From Bosea sp. NBC_00550 (GTDB lineage: Bacteria; Pseudomonadota; Alphaproteobacteria; Rhizobiales; Beijerinckiaceae), in contig NZ_CP102772.1 in NCBI RefSeq assembly GCF_026020075.1, positions 3,198,501 to 3,262,500 on the forward strand: DNA of 64,000 bases, written 5' to 3'. Made by a program: the position numbers and the translations under genes. Below, in pieces: positions 29,762 to 38,401 of this stretch. Under the pieces are notes generated by a model. That model saw only the letters and a list, made by a program, of their open reading frames with translations. It was not told where the DNA came from and did no database searches. How positions within the stretch are numbered: position 1 is the stretch's first letter; every line of letters starts with the position of its first letter.

Positions 29762-29875
29762 TCAGACCGCGGCGAGAAGAAGGGAGAGGGTGTGGAAGAC
29801 GATGGCGATCAGCAGAACCGCGATCGTCGCTCCGCAGATGAGGGTGGAAGGGCGTGGCCCGGTGTCGGTGCGCAT
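29762..29875 (-). CDS. 37-residue membrane peptide between kdpA and kdpB
   Basis: ATG at 29875, TGA at 29762-29764. The product starts [15 protein letters not shown] and continues into one hydrophobic helix ([20 protein letters not shown]) before ending AV. It lies 10 bases after the kdpA stop and 41 before kdpB, on the operon strand. Size and topology resemble KdpF, yet a separate KdpF is present upstream. It could be an additional small subunit or regulator of the KdpAB complex. Confidence 0.6.
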   Translation of the reverse strand: MRTDTGPRPSTLICGATIAVLLIAIVFHTLSLLLAAV

Positions 29876-29885
29876 GGACCGTTCC

Positions 29886-31589
29886 TCAGAAGCTCTGGCC
29901 GGCGAGCATCGCCAGGTGCTCGACGATCGGGCCGAGCGCGAGCGCCGGGAAGAAGGTCAGGCCGCCGACGATGACGATCACGCCGATGAGCAGGCCGATG
30001 AAGAGCGGGCCATGGGTCGGGAAGGTTCCGGCCGATTCCGGCACGGTCTTCTTGGCCGCGATCGAGCCCGCCAGCGCCAGCGCCGGGATGATGACGAGGA
30101 AGCGCCCCATCAGCATGGCGATGCCGATCGTCAGGTTGTACCAGACCGTGTTGCCGGTGAGCCCGCCGAAGGCCGAGCCGTTGTTGGCCGCTGCCGAGGT
30201 GTAGGCATAGAGCACCTCGGAGAAGCCGTGCGGTCCGGGATTCGCGATCGAGGCGACGGCGTCCGGCAGCACGACGGCGACGGCGGTGAAACCGAGCATC
30301 GCGAGCGGCAGGCACAGCACGGCGAGCATCGCCATCTTGACCTCCTTCGCTTCGATCTTCTTGCCGAGGTATTCCGGCGTACGTCCGACCATCAGCCCGG
30401 CGACGAAGACGGCGATGACGACGAAGAGGATGATGCCGTAGAAGCCGGCGCCGACGCCGCCGATGATGATCTCGCCGAGCATCATGTTGATCAGCGGGAT
30501 CAGCCCGCCGAGCGGCATCAGGCTGTCATGCATCGCGTTGACGGCGCCGCAGGAGGCAGCGGTCGTGACGACTGCGAACAGCGCCGAGAGCGTGATGCCG
30601 AAGCGCGCCTCCTTGCCTTCCATGTTGCCGCCGTCGAGGCCGAGCGCCTGGACGAGCGGGTTGCCCGAGGCCTCGGCCCAGTAGCAGACGACGACGCCGG
30701 CGACGAAGAGCAGGCCCATCACGGTGAAGATCGCCCAGCCCTGCTTCTCGTTGCCGACCATGCGGCCGAAGACGTTGGTCAGGCCGGCGCCGATCGCGAA
30801 GATCGCGACCATGTGGATCAGGTTGGTGAACGCGGTCGGGTTCTCGAAGGGATGCGCCGCATTGGCGTTGAAGAAGCCGCCGCCATTGGTGCCGAGATGC
30901 TTGATCATCATCTGAGAGGCGACCGGCCCCTGCGCGATCGTCTGCTGCGCGCCTTCGAGCGTCGTCGCCACGGTGTAGGGGCTGAGGTTCTGCGGCACGC
31001 CCTGCCAGACGAGGACGAGCGTTCCGATTATGCACAGAGGCAGGAGGATATAGAGCGTCGAGCGGACGAGATCGGCCCAGAAATTGCCGAGGGTCCGGGT
31101 CGAGCGGCGCGCGAAGGCGCGGATCACCGCGACCGCGATCGCGATGCCAGTCGCCGCCGAGACGAAGTTCTGCACCGCGAGCCCAGCCATCTGGGTGAAG
31201 TACGACATCGCGCTTTCGCCGGCGTAGTTCTGCCAGTTGGTGTTGGCGACGAAGCTCGCGGCCGTGTTGAAGGCGAGGTCCGCCGGTACCGCGCCGATCC
31301 CCGCCGGGTTCAACGGCAGGACGTCCTGCACGCGCTGCATGGCGTAGAGCACGAGGAAGCCCGCCAGGTTGAACAGCAGCATCGCCGCGACGTAGCCGGT
31401 CCAGTGCTGCTCCTCGTCCTCATGCGTACCCGCGGAGGTGTAGAGCAGCCGCTCGACCGGCTTCAGGACAGGCGACAGCAGCGTGCGTTCGCCGGCGAAG
31501 ACGCGCGTCATGTAGCCGCCGATGGGCCGCGCGAGCGCAACGACGATCCCGCAGAAGAGCAGGATCTGGATCCATCCGTTGAGTGTCAT
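29886..31589 (-). CDS. kdpA: potassium-transporting ATPase KdpA subunit
   Basis: The 567-residue K+-channel subunit, a relative of Trk/Ktr transporters with four pore repeats. Characteristic segments include [10 protein letters not shown] near residue 110, [15 protein letters not shown], and [18 protein letters not shown] [17 protein letters not shown]. Length is normal. It lies 34 bases after kdpF. Confidence 0.97.
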   Translation of the reverse strand: MTLNGWIQILLFCGIVVALARPIGGYMTRVFAGERTLLSPVLKPVERLLYTSAGTHEDEEQHWTGYVAAMLLFNLAGFLVLYAMQRVQDVLPLNPAGIGAVPADLAFNTAASFVANTNWQNYAGESAMSYFTQMAGLAVQNFVSAATGIAIAVAVIRAFARRSTRTLGNFWADLVRSTLYILLPLCIIGTLVLVWQGVPQNLSPYTVATTLEGAQQTIAQGPVASQMMIKHLGTNGGGFFNANAAHPFENPTAFTNLIHMVAIFAIGAGLTNVFGRMVGNEKQGWAIFTVMGLLFVAGVVVCYWAEASGNPLVQALGLDGGNMEGKEARFGITLSALFAVVTTAASCGAVNAMHDSLMPLGGLIPLINMMLGEIIIGGVGAGFYGIILFVVIAVFVAGLMVGRTPEYLGKKIEAKEVKMAMLAVLCLPLAMLGFTAVAVVLPDAVASIANPGPHGFSEVLYAYTSAAANNGSAFGGLTGNTVWYNLTIGIAMLMGRFLVIIPALALAGSIAAKKTVPESAGTFPTHGPLFIGLLIGVIVIVGGLTFFPALALGPIVEHLAMLAGQSF

Positions 31590-31623
31590 GGATGAGGTTC
31601 CGATTTGTGAGAGGCAACTGCCG

Positions 31624-31713
31624 TCAGAACCGCTCGGGGCGGATCAGCGCGTAGGTGAGATAGGCGAGCAGGAACAGCGCCACTGCCCCGCCGAGGACAT
31701 GGTCCAGAAGCAT
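31624..31713 (-). CDS. kdpF: KdpF small subunit
   Basis: A 29-residue peptide, one membrane helix: [19 protein letters not shown] followed by a [10 protein letters not shown] tail. The ending YxLxRPExF is the KdpF signature. It lies 34 bases before kdpA. In E. coli KdpF stabilises the KdpFABC complex. Confidence 0.93.
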   Translation of the reverse strand: MLLDHVLGGAVALFLLAYLTYALIRPERF

Positions 31714-31724
31714 CCGACCCTCCC

Positions 31725-31808
31725 CTAGAGCGCGTCGCAGGCGGCGACATAGGCGAAGGAGAGCCCGAAGAAGACGAGCCCGATGGCGAGTGCGATGGTG
31801 TCCATCAT
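31725..31808 (-). CDS. 27-residue membrane peptide at the head of the kdp operon
   Basis: Starts MMDTIALAIGLVFFGLSFAY and ends VAACDAL with TAG at 31725-31727. It is a single hydrophobic helix. It lies 11 bases upstream of kdpF on the same strand. Either of two adjacent ATGs (31808 or 31805) may start it. Short helices at this place are frequent in Rhizobiales kdp operons to my recollection, but I know of no assigned function. Confidence 0.65.
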   Translation of the reverse strand: MMDTIALAIGLVFFGLSFAYVAACDAL

Positions 31809-32132
31809 CAGAAAACCCCGAAGATCGCGGCCGCCGACCGAGCGTCGGCGGCGAGCGCCGATGCCATTGCGATGGGATCGGCGGTTCGGGGCGAATATCG
31901 CGCTGCGGCCATAGCCGTTCGAGACGGGGGCGGTCGCGGGGAAATAAAGAACTTATAGGAATTTCCGCACGCCCAAGCCGCGCCTATGATCGGCGCCGCA
32001 GCAGCCACGAGGCGCCGGTCCTGCCGAAAACGCAGGGAAGCCCGTCGCGGCGTCGCTTGTGACCCGCCCTCGCGCCGTGTCAGAAGCTGGCGCGAATTTG
32101 GGCAGACCGGCCCATGCAGGAGGAGCCTTCCC
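31809..32132. other. 324-base divergent promoter region, kdp versus M20 gene
   Basis: It contains the T-rich KdpE-box candidate (31935-31962, minus strand). On the plus strand it ends with the strong SD AGGAGGA before the M20 gene. I see no gene in it. Confidence 0.6.
31935..31962 (-). promoter_or_regulatory. candidate KdpE-binding element
   Basis: On the minus strand CCTATAAGTTCTTTATTTCC followed by CCGCG, about 130 bases before the first operon peptide. It resembles the E. coli KdpE box (TTTATA, a T-rich run, then CCCCGCC), quoted from memory. It is an AT-rich island in GC-rich DNA. Confidence 0.45.
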
Positions 32133-33554
32133 ATGAGCAACAGCAAGGACGTCTGGCGTCTGATCGACGACAAGGCCCCGGCCTATTTTGGGCTCTCCAA
32201 CCGCATCTGGCACATGCCCGAGCTGAACTACCAGGAGGTCCGCTCGGCCGCCGAGCATCGTGCCATGCTGGAAAGCGAGGGCTTCCGCGTCACGACCGGT
32301 GTCGCGGGCATTCCGACCGCGGTCATCGGTGAGGCTGGCGAGGGCGGTCCGGTCATTGCGATCATGGGCGAATACGACGCGTTGCCGGGGCTGAGCCAGG
32401 AAGCCGGCGTCGCCAGCGAAGCCCCGGTCGAGAAGAACGGCAACGGCCATGGCTGCGGCCACAACATGCTGGGCTCGGCATCGCTGCTCGCCGCCGCCGC
32501 GGTGAAGGACTATCTCGCAGCCAACGGCATCAAGGGCCGCGTGCGCTATTATGGCTGCCCGGCGGAAGAAGGCGGCTCGGCCAAGGGCTTCATGGTCCGC
32601 GCCGGCGCGTTCGACGATGTCGACATCGCGCTGTGCTGGCACCCGGCCTCGTTCAACGGCGTCAACCGGCCCTTCTCGCTCGCCTGCGTCGAGATCGAGT
32701 TCACCTTCAGCGGCCGCGCCTCGCATGCCGCCGCGGCGCCCCATCTCGGCCGCTCGGCGCTCGACGCCGTCGAGCTGATGCATATCGGCGTCAACTACAT
32801 GCGCGAGCACATGCCTTCGACGGCGCGCGTGCACTACGCCATCATCGACAGCGGCGGCATCGCGCCCAACGTGGTCCAGGCCCGGGCGACCACCCGCCAG
32901 TTGATCCGCGCTGCCACGCTCGCCGAGATGTGGGACCTCGTCGCTCGCGTGAAGAAGATCGCCGAGGGAGCGGCCCTGATGAGCGAGACCACGGTCGTCG
33001 CCAAGCAGCTATCGGGCGACGCCAACCTCATTGGCAACGGTCCGCTCGAACAGACGATGCACGCCAACCTGCAGGCACTGGGCGGCCCGGGCTTCGATGC
33101 CGCCGACCATGCCTTCGCCGCGCAGTTCCAGAAGACGCTGAGCGCCGAGGACATCGCCGCCGCCTATGCCCGCTTCGGCATGAAGCCGAAAGCCGGCGAG
33201 GCGCTGAGCGACGAGATCTACCCGCTCGGCGCCGGCAGCGACACCTCGGTCGGCTCGACCGATGTCGGCACGGTGAGCTGGGTCGTCCCGACCGTGCAGT
33301 GCCGCACCGCCTGCTATGCCGTCGGCACGCCCGGCCATTCCTGGCAGCTCGTGGCGCAGGGCCTCGCTCCTGCCGCGCATAAGGGTCTCGCGCTCGCCGC
33401 CAAGGCCATGGCCGGCGTCGCCTCGGACGTGCTGGGCGATCCCGCTCTGCTCAAGGCGGCGAAGGACGAGTTCGCGGCCTTCCGCGCCAGGAACCCTTTC
33501 GCCAACCCGATCACCGACGATGTCGAGCCGCCGCTCGACATGGCCGCGCATTGA
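32133..33554 (+). CDS. M20 family amidohydrolase (AbgB-like)
   Basis: A 473-residue zinc amidohydrolase related to p-aminobenzoyl-glutamate hydrolase and indole-acetyl-amino-acid hydrolases. Start at 32133 is fixed by SD AGGAGGA. Metal ligands are suggested by GEYDALPG, HGCGHNMLG and PAEEGGSAKGFM. The dimerisation/lid domain is around 190-300 (ASHAAAAPHLGRSALDAV), and the C-terminal motif HSWQLVAQG contains the last His ligand. It probably releases an amino acid from an N-acyl compound; the substrate is unknown. Confidence 0.88.
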   Translation: MSNSKDVWRLIDDKAPAYFGLSNRIWHMPELNYQEVRSAAEHRAMLESEGFRVTTGVAGIPTAVIGEAGEGGPVIAIMGEYDALPGLSQEAGVASEAPVEKNGNGHGCGHNMLGSASLLAAAAVKDYLAANGIKGRVRYYGCPAEEGGSAKGFMVRAGAFDDVDIALCWHPASFNGVNRPFSLACVEIEFTFSGRASHAAAAPHLGRSALDAVELMHIGVNYMREHMPSTARVHYAIIDSGGIAPNVVQARATTRQLIRAATLAEMWDLVARVKKIAEGAALMSETTVVAKQLSGDANLIGNGPLEQTMHANLQALGGPGFDAADHAFAAQFQKTLSAEDIAAAYARFGMKPKAGEALSDEIYPLGAGSDTSVGSTDVGTVSWVVPTVQCRTACYAVGTPGHSWQLVAQGLAPAAHKGLALAAKAMAGVASDVLGDPALLKAAKDEFAAFRARNPFANPITDDVEPPLDMAAH

Positions 33555-33691
33555 GCCTTTCGCGGCGGAGCGCGCACCGAGCCGAAGGCCAATCGAAGGC
33601 CATTGCCGGCGCCAATCCCGGCACGATCAGAACGCTGGGTGAGACGTGTTTCGGCTTGGATGTCTCGGTGCGCTGAGACGTCAACTCATCC

Positions 33692-33721
33692 TGCGCGGCC
33701 GTCCGACAAGGCGGCCGCGCA
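33692..33721. terminator. hairpin between convergent genes
   Basis: TGCGCGGCCG (33692-33701) and CGGCCGCGCA (33712-33721) form perfect 10-bp arms with a 10-base loop. There is no T-tract. It lies between the M20 gene and the small convergent gene, so it may stop or stabilise both messages. Confidence 0.5.
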
Positions 33722-33739
33722 AGGCGCTATGGAGAATTC

Positions 33740-34036
33740 TCAGCCGCGCCGGTGCTGGGCGGCGACATCGACGCGGATCGCCGGTCGGGTCGCCTTGAAT
33801 TCGGCGACGGCGGCCGCAGCGAGATCGGAAACCGAGCCGGAACCGCTCGACATCAACTGCAGGATGATGCGCCCGAGGCGATCACGCGCCTCGGTCTCGA
33901 GCTCGGTATCGAGCCTCTGATCATGCCCCAATGTGGCCCAGGCTCTGGCCTGGACGGCTTCTGCGACGAGAAGTTCCTGGGAATTCAGGACACCGGGAAA
34001 GCGGAAATTGGGCGTAGGCATGGGCGATTCGAACAT
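33740..34036 (-). CDS. small hypothetical protein
   Basis: A 98-residue soluble protein, start at 34036 (MFESPMPTPNFRFPGVLNSQE). It appears helical (ELLVAEAVQARAWATLGHDQ), followed by ETEARDRLGRIILQLMSSG and a basic C-terminus. I do not recognise the family. It is divergent from the carbamoylase-type hydrolase. The frame remains open upstream, but translation from further out would run through the hydrolase promoter and start. Confidence 0.6.
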   Translation of the reverse strand: MFESPMPTPNFRFPGVLNSQELLVAEAVQARAWATLGHDQRLDTELETEARDRLGRIILQLMSSGSGSVSDLAAAAVAEFKATRPAIRVDVAAQHRRG

Positions 34037-34196
34037 GGCTGGGCAACCGATATAGGGTCCCCGAGGTTCCCGGCAAGGCATGCGGAATTGCAGCCATGAC
34101 CTGGGCAACTGCCGCGATGCGCCGCCGGCCCTTGCTTGCGGCGGCTTCCGCCGGCCAGAGTTTCGCGTCAAGCCAGTCGATCCGAGGACCAGCCCG

Positions 34197-35441
34197 ATGC
34201 CCCTTCCCGCCTCTGCACGCGTCGATATCGAGCGCTTCTGGACGACGATCGAACGCTCGGGCGAGATCGGCGTCGGACGTCCCGGCGGTCTCTCGCGCCT
34301 CGCGCTCGGCGATGCCGACAAGGAGATACGCGATCTGTTCGTCGCCTGGTGCCGGGAGGCCGGCCTGACCGTCCGGATCGACGCGATCGGCAACATCTTC
34401 GCCCGCCGCGCCGGCCAGGACGACACGCTGCCGCCGGTGATGATGGGCAGCCATCTCGACACGCAGGTGAATGGCGGCCGCTTCGACGGCATCGCCGGTG
34501 TCCTTGGTGGGCTCGAAGTCATCCGCACGCTGGATGCCATCGGCCACCGCACGCGCCGCCCGCTAGAACTGGTCAACTGGACCAATGAGGAAGGCGGCCG
34601 GTTCTCGCCGCCGATGGTCGGCTCCGGCGTCTTCACCGGCGTCTACACGCTCGACTGGGCGCAGGAGCGCCGCGACGATGACGGCAAGTCGATGGGCGAG
34701 GAGCTTCAGCGCGTAAGCTATGCCGGCGAGGCTCAGGCCGCCCCGCCGCCGCTCGACGCCTATTTCGAGTTTCATATCGAGCAGGGCCCGATCCTCGACC
34801 GCGAGGGCTTCCAGGTCGGCGTCGTCACCGGCGGCTACGCCAGCACCGGGACGATCGTCGAGTTCCGCGGTGAGACGGCCCATACCGGCCCTTGGCCGAT
34901 GGAAAAGCGCCGCAACGCCCTGGCCGCGGGCGCGCGGCTGCTGACCGCCGTCGACGATCTCGGCTGGGAGTTCGCCGGCAGCGGCGGCAAGGCGACGGCA
35001 GCGCGCCTCGTCGCCTGGCCGAACAAGCCGGGCATCATATCGGACTGGGCGCAGGTGACCTGCGATGTCCGCCATGCCGACCCGGAGGCCGCTGCCGTCA
35101 TGGCCGAGCGCATGCTGCGCGCCGCCCATGAGGCCGCCGCCCGCGCCTCCTGCGGCATCGAGATTCTCGACACCTGGCGCTGGGGCGGCAAGGTCTTCGC
35201 CGAGGAGATGATCGGCCTCGTCCGCGAGACATCGCTCGCTCTCGGCTACCGCACGCGCGACATCCTCAGCCAGGCCGGGCACGACGCCTATTTCCTTGCC
35301 CGGGATACGCCGAGCGCGATGATCTTCGCGCCCTGCAAGAACGGCATCACCCACAACAACAACGAACTCAGCACCCGCGAGGATCTGGAACCCGGCCTCA
35401 ACGTGCTGCTGCGGGCCGTGGTGGCGCGAGCCGATCGCTGA
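34197..35441 (+). CDS. Zn-dependent N-carbamoyl-amino-acid / allantoate amidohydrolase family
   Basis: A 414-residue M20-clan enzyme of the HyuC/AllC type. Start 34197 (MPLPASARVDIERF). Metal and catalytic motifs are GSHLDTQVNGGRFDG, TNEEGGRF, and AGHDAYFLA near the C-terminus. FHIEQGPILD provides the His-Glu pair typical of the family. It hydrolyses N-carbamoyl amino acids or ureido acids, releasing CO2 and ammonia. With neighbouring aminotransferases it suggests stepwise release and breakdown of an amino acid. Confidence 0.87.
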   Translation: MPLPASARVDIERFWTTIERSGEIGVGRPGGLSRLALGDADKEIRDLFVAWCREAGLTVRIDAIGNIFARRAGQDDTLPPVMMGSHLDTQVNGGRFDGIAGVLGGLEVIRTLDAIGHRTRRPLELVNWTNEEGGRFSPPMVGSGVFTGVYTLDWAQERRDDDGKSMGEELQRVSYAGEAQAAPPPLDAYFEFHIEQGPILDREGFQVGVVTGGYASTGTIVEFRGETAHTGPWPMEKRRNALAAGARLLTAVDDLGWEFAGSGGKATAARLVAWPNKPGIISDWAQVTCDVRHADPEAAAVMAERMLRAAHEAAARASCGIEILDTWRWGGKVFAEEMIGLVRETSLALGYRTRDILSQAGHDAYFLARDTPSAMIFAPCKNGITHNNNELSTREDLEPGLNVLLRAVVARADR

Positions 35442-35491
35442 TGGGCAGCCCTTGCGATCACATGAACAATCAGTCCAAATTGGATTTATTG

Positions 35492-35503
35492 TCCAAAATT
35501 GAC
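35492..35503 (+). promoter_or_regulatory. shared promoter box TCCAAAATTGAC, copy 1
   Basis: Twelve bases identical to the copy upstream of the paralogous aminotransferase (39591-39602, other strand). Just upstream is TTGGA, giving the half-palindrome TTGGA-N7-TCCAA. It is followed directly by TTGACC, a plausible -35. It lies 89 bases before the start codon. Confidence 0.6.
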
Positions 35504-35591
35504 TTGACCCTGCCGACGGGGAGCTTCACAGATCGCGAGTGACGCCCGGCTCATGCGACGGGCACCGACGCCGCATCGGCCGGAGGCTTTC

Positions 35592-36701
35592 GTGAAGTTC
35601 GACATTTTCCAGATGGAGCGGAACCAGACGCTCTTCGAGAACGACGTCGAGATCAACCTGACCGAAAGCGGCGTCCACCCCTGGGCGATCGAGGATATCC
35701 TTGGCGAAGAGGCCGCGCGCGACCTGCTCAGGCAGCCGCTCGGCTATGGCTGGACCGACGGCCGGCCGGACCTGCGCGCCAACATCGCCTCCTGGTATCC
35801 GGGCGCCACCGCCGCCAACGTGCTGGTGACGAATGGCTCGTCGGAGGCGACGATGATCGCCCTGATGGCGCTGTTCGAGCCCGGCGACGCGTTGGTCGTC
35901 GCCCTTCCGAACTTCATGCAGATCGACGGCCTCGGCCGCGCGCTCGGCTTCGATATCCGCCGGCTGGAATTGTCCGGCGAGAGCGATTGGCAGATCGACC
36001 CCGCGCGCCTCGTCGATGTCGCGGCCGGTGCCAAGGCCATCGCCGTCACCAACCCCGCCAATCCGACCGGCAGCGTCCTTTCCGCCGCAAGCCGCGCGGC
36101 CCTCGTCGAAGCCGCGAAGCGCAACGACGCCTGGCTGATCGTCGACGAGATCTATCGCGGAGGGGAAATCGAAGGCGCGGAGACCGAAACGCTCTGGGGC
36201 AGCTACCCCAAGGTCGTCATCACCAGCAGCCTGTCGAAATCCTTCGCCTGCCCCGGCCTTCGGCTCGGCTGGATCGTCGCATCGCCGGACGTCGTCGCGG
36301 CAGCCGCCGAGCGGCAGGACTACACCACCATCGGCAGCGGCATCCTCAGCCAGATCCTCGCGGCGGAGGTGATGCGCCCGGAAACGCGCGGGCGCCTGCT
36401 CTCGCGCGGCCGCGATCTGCTGCGCACCAACGCCGATCTCGTCGGCCAGTGGATGGCGCGGCACAACGACTGGTCCTGGCGTCGCCCGGAAGCCGGCGGC
36501 ATGGCCTTCCTGCGCTATCCGCTGGAAATGTCGTCCGAGGACTTCTCGCAGAAGCTGCGCGAGGAGGAGAGCGTCTTCGTCGTCGCCGGAAGCTGGTTCG
36601 GCATCGAGAGCCACATCCGCATCGGGATCGGCGTACCGACCGAAACGCTGCAGAAGGGTCTGGTGCGGCTGGATCGTTTTCTGGCCCGGCACAAAGGCTG
36701 A
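35592..36701 (+). CDS. PLP-dependent aminotransferase class I/II, paralog 1
   Basis: A 369-residue fold-type I enzyme. GTG at 35592 (MKFDIFQMERNQTL) is chosen: GGAGG lies 5 bases upstream, and it aligns with the [14 protein letters not shown] start of the paralog at 39517. NPANPTGSVL and the PLP lysine in SSLSKSFACPGLRLGW are present. The substrate is unknown. Linked by shared promoter box to the second copy. Confidence 0.9.
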   Translation: MKFDIFQMERNQTLFENDVEINLTESGVHPWAIEDILGEEAARDLLRQPLGYGWTDGRPDLRANIASWYPGATAANVLVTNGSSEATMIALMALFEPGDALVVALPNFMQIDGLGRALGFDIRRLELSGESDWQIDPARLVDVAAGAKAIAVTNPANPTGSVLSAASRAALVEAAKRNDAWLIVDEIYRGGEIEGAETETLWGSYPKVVITSSLSKSFACPGLRLGWIVASPDVVAAAAERQDYTTIGSGILSQILAAEVMRPETRGRLLSRGRDLLRTNADLVGQWMARHNDWSWRRPEAGGMAFLRYPLEMSSEDFSQKLREEESVFVVAGSWFGIESHIRIGIGVPTETLQKGLVRLDRFLARHKG

Positions 36702-36711
36702 TAACGGCCTG

Positions 36712-36808
36712 CCGTCATGCTCGGGCTTGACCCGAGCATCTCCTGCCGAAGGAGGCTCCTGCGCCTCACTTTCCAGAGATTCTCGGGTCAAGCCCGAGAA
36801 TGATGGCG
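36712..36808. repeat. long inverted repeat, REP-like element
   Basis: The left half reads CCGTCATGCTCGGGCTTGAC and on to CCGAGCATCTC. The right half reads GAGATTCTCGGGTCAAGCCC and on to GAGAATGATGGCGG. Each half also contains an internal palindrome (CTCGGGCTTGACCCGAG type). It lies between convergent genes and differs in sequence from the element at 7050. Confidence 0.75.
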
Positions 36809-36819
36809 GAGACGGCCGT

Positions 36820-37773
36820 TCAGCGCGTGATCCCGTCCAGCACCACACGCGCGATCGCGATGTCCTGGACCGCGAGCCCGGTCAGGTCGGCGATGGTGAT
36901 GTCGCGATCGGAACGGCGAGCGGGCGCTTGTCCAGCCAGCACGGCCCCAAGCTCGACGCAATCGCTTCGGCCGATCAGCCCGCCGGCCGCAGCCGGAGCG
37001 AACTCGCCATGGTCGAGGCTCTGTTCCAGCGAATCTGCGATCCGGATATCGGCGCGCGCGACCAGCGCCGTCTCCAGCTCCTGCTTGCCCGGCGCATCGG
37101 CCCCGAGCGCGGTAATATGAACCCCCGGCCCGATCCACTCATCGCGGATAACCGGTCCCGCAGCCGGCGTCGTGGTGATCAGCGCATCGGATTGCGCGCA
37201 CAACGCCTCCAGATCGTCCACCGGCTCGACGGCGATGCCACCCTTTGCCAGATCGCGCCGCAATGCCTCGAGCCGCTCGGGCGAGCGCGCCCAGGCGGCG
37301 AAGCGCGGCTCGCGCTCCCGCAGCAGATGCGCGGCGGCGCGAATCTGGAAGCGCGCCTGCGTGCCCGCGCCCACAACGCCGATCATCCGTGCGTCCCGCC
37401 GCATCCCGGCACGGGTCGCAATGGCGCCTGCCAGCCCCGTCCTCAGATCGGTCAGCCAGCCCTCGTCGCGCAGGATGGCGACGACCGCGCCGGTCTCGGC
37501 CGAGAGCGCGATCATCATGCCGCTCGTGGTCGGCAGGCCCTTGGCTGGATTTTCGTAGAAGCCGGTCGCGATCTTGACCACGAAGATCGGATCATCAGCG
37601 ATATGGCCGAACTTGATATGGCAGTCGCCGTTATGTGCGGGAAAGCCGAGATAGCCGACCGGCGGCATCTGCACGCGCCCCGCCGCAGCCGCCCTGAACC
37701 CGTCCTCCAGCGCGGCGAAGGCCCGGTCGAGATCGACGGCGGCCTCGATCTCGGCCCGCGTCAGATCAAGCAT
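36820..37773 (-). CDS. ornithine cyclodeaminase / mu-crystallin family protein
   Basis: A 317-residue NAD(P)-binding enzyme. Start at 37773 (MLDLTRAEIE), overlapping the upstream regulator gene by 8 bases. VKIATGFYENPAKGLP is the substrate loop and MIGVVGAGTQARFQIRAA the Rossmann loop. The family includes ornithine and lysine cyclodeaminases, alanine and other imino-acid reductases, and EutC of ectoine use. Here, with a DauR-like regulator, it probably acts on a basic or cyclic amino/imino acid. Confidence 0.88.
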   Translation of the reverse strand: MLDLTRAEIEAAVDLDRAFAALEDGFRAAAAGRVQMPPVGYLGFPAHNGDCHIKFGHIADDPIFVVKIATGFYENPAKGLPTTSGMMIALSAETGAVVAILRDEGWLTDLRTGLAGAIATRAGMRRDARMIGVVGAGTQARFQIRAAAHLLREREPRFAAWARSPERLEALRRDLAKGGIAVEPVDDLEALCAQSDALITTTPAAGPVIRDEWIGPGVHITALGADAPGKQELETALVARADIRIADSLEQSLDHGEFAPAAAGGLIGRSDCVELGAVLAGQAPARRSDRDITIADLTGLAVQDIAIARVVLDGITR

Positions 37774-38383
37774 CCGGCGATCCGTTGGCCTGGTTGAGGT
37801 AGTTGTAGACGGTGGCGCGCGCGAGCCCGAGGATGCGCGAGATATAGGCGGCGGCATTGCGACCGCCGAAGGCGCCGTTGGCTGCGAGATCGGCGACCAG
37901 CTCGCGCTTCTCGGCACGGCTGAGATTAGTCACGGCCAAGCCCCGCGCCTGCGTCCATTGCTGCACGAACTCGTTGATGCGCTCGTGCCAGTCTTCCTTG
38001 AACAGCGCCTGCGGCTTCTCGGTGCCGGCCGGCACGGTCGCGAAGGCGGAGAGTGTCTGCATCAGCGCATGGAAATGCGAGACGTCGACATTGATGCAGA
38101 GCACGCCGGCAGCCTTGCCCCCGGCCGAGAGCACGACGCTGATCGATTTCAGCCGCCGCCCGTCCCAGTTCACCTTCTCATAGGGGCCGATCGTCGTCTC
38201 GTCGGGATCGAAGCCGATCTCGTCGAGCAGCGAGGGCTCGCCCAGCACGCGCTGCGAAAAGTTCCCGGCGATATGGACGACGCTCTGCGATGCCAGATCG
38301 TGCAGCACAACCTCCGCATGCGGCCGGAACAGCAGCGCGACCGCATCGCAGATCGGCACGTAGGGAGCGAGTTCCGGCGTCAT
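37766..38383 (-). CDS. YheO/DauR-like transcriptional regulator (PAS + HTH)
   Basis: A 205-residue regulator. The N-terminal YheO-like PAS domain runs MTPELAPYVPICDAVALLF to about residue 115. The C-terminal helix-turn-helix is GGRNAAAYISRILGLARATVYNYL. DauR, of this type, controls D-arginine catabolism in Pseudomonas. It is translationally coupled to the cyclodeaminase gene (8-base overlap), the likely target along with the flanking aminotransferases. Confidence 0.88.
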   Translation of the reverse strand: MTPELAPYVPICDAVALLFRPHAEVVLHDLASQSVVHIAGNFSQRVLGEPSLLDEIGFDPDETTIGPYEKVNWDGRRLKSISVVLSAGGKAAGVLCINVDVSHFHALMQTLSAFATVPAGTEKPQALFKEDWHERINEFVQQWTQARGLAVTNLSRAEKRELVADLAANGAFGGRNAAAYISRILGLARATVYNYLNQANGSPDA

Positions 38384-38401
38384 GCTCGACCCTCCGGCGC
38401 G

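Noticed and set aside
26892..31595. Plus-strand open frame of 1567 codons opposite the kdp operon
   Set aside because: It is fully antisense to kdpD-kdpA, whose motifs are intact. The product is a low-complexity Arg/Asp/Glu/His-rich chain typical of reverse-frame readings in GC-rich DNA.
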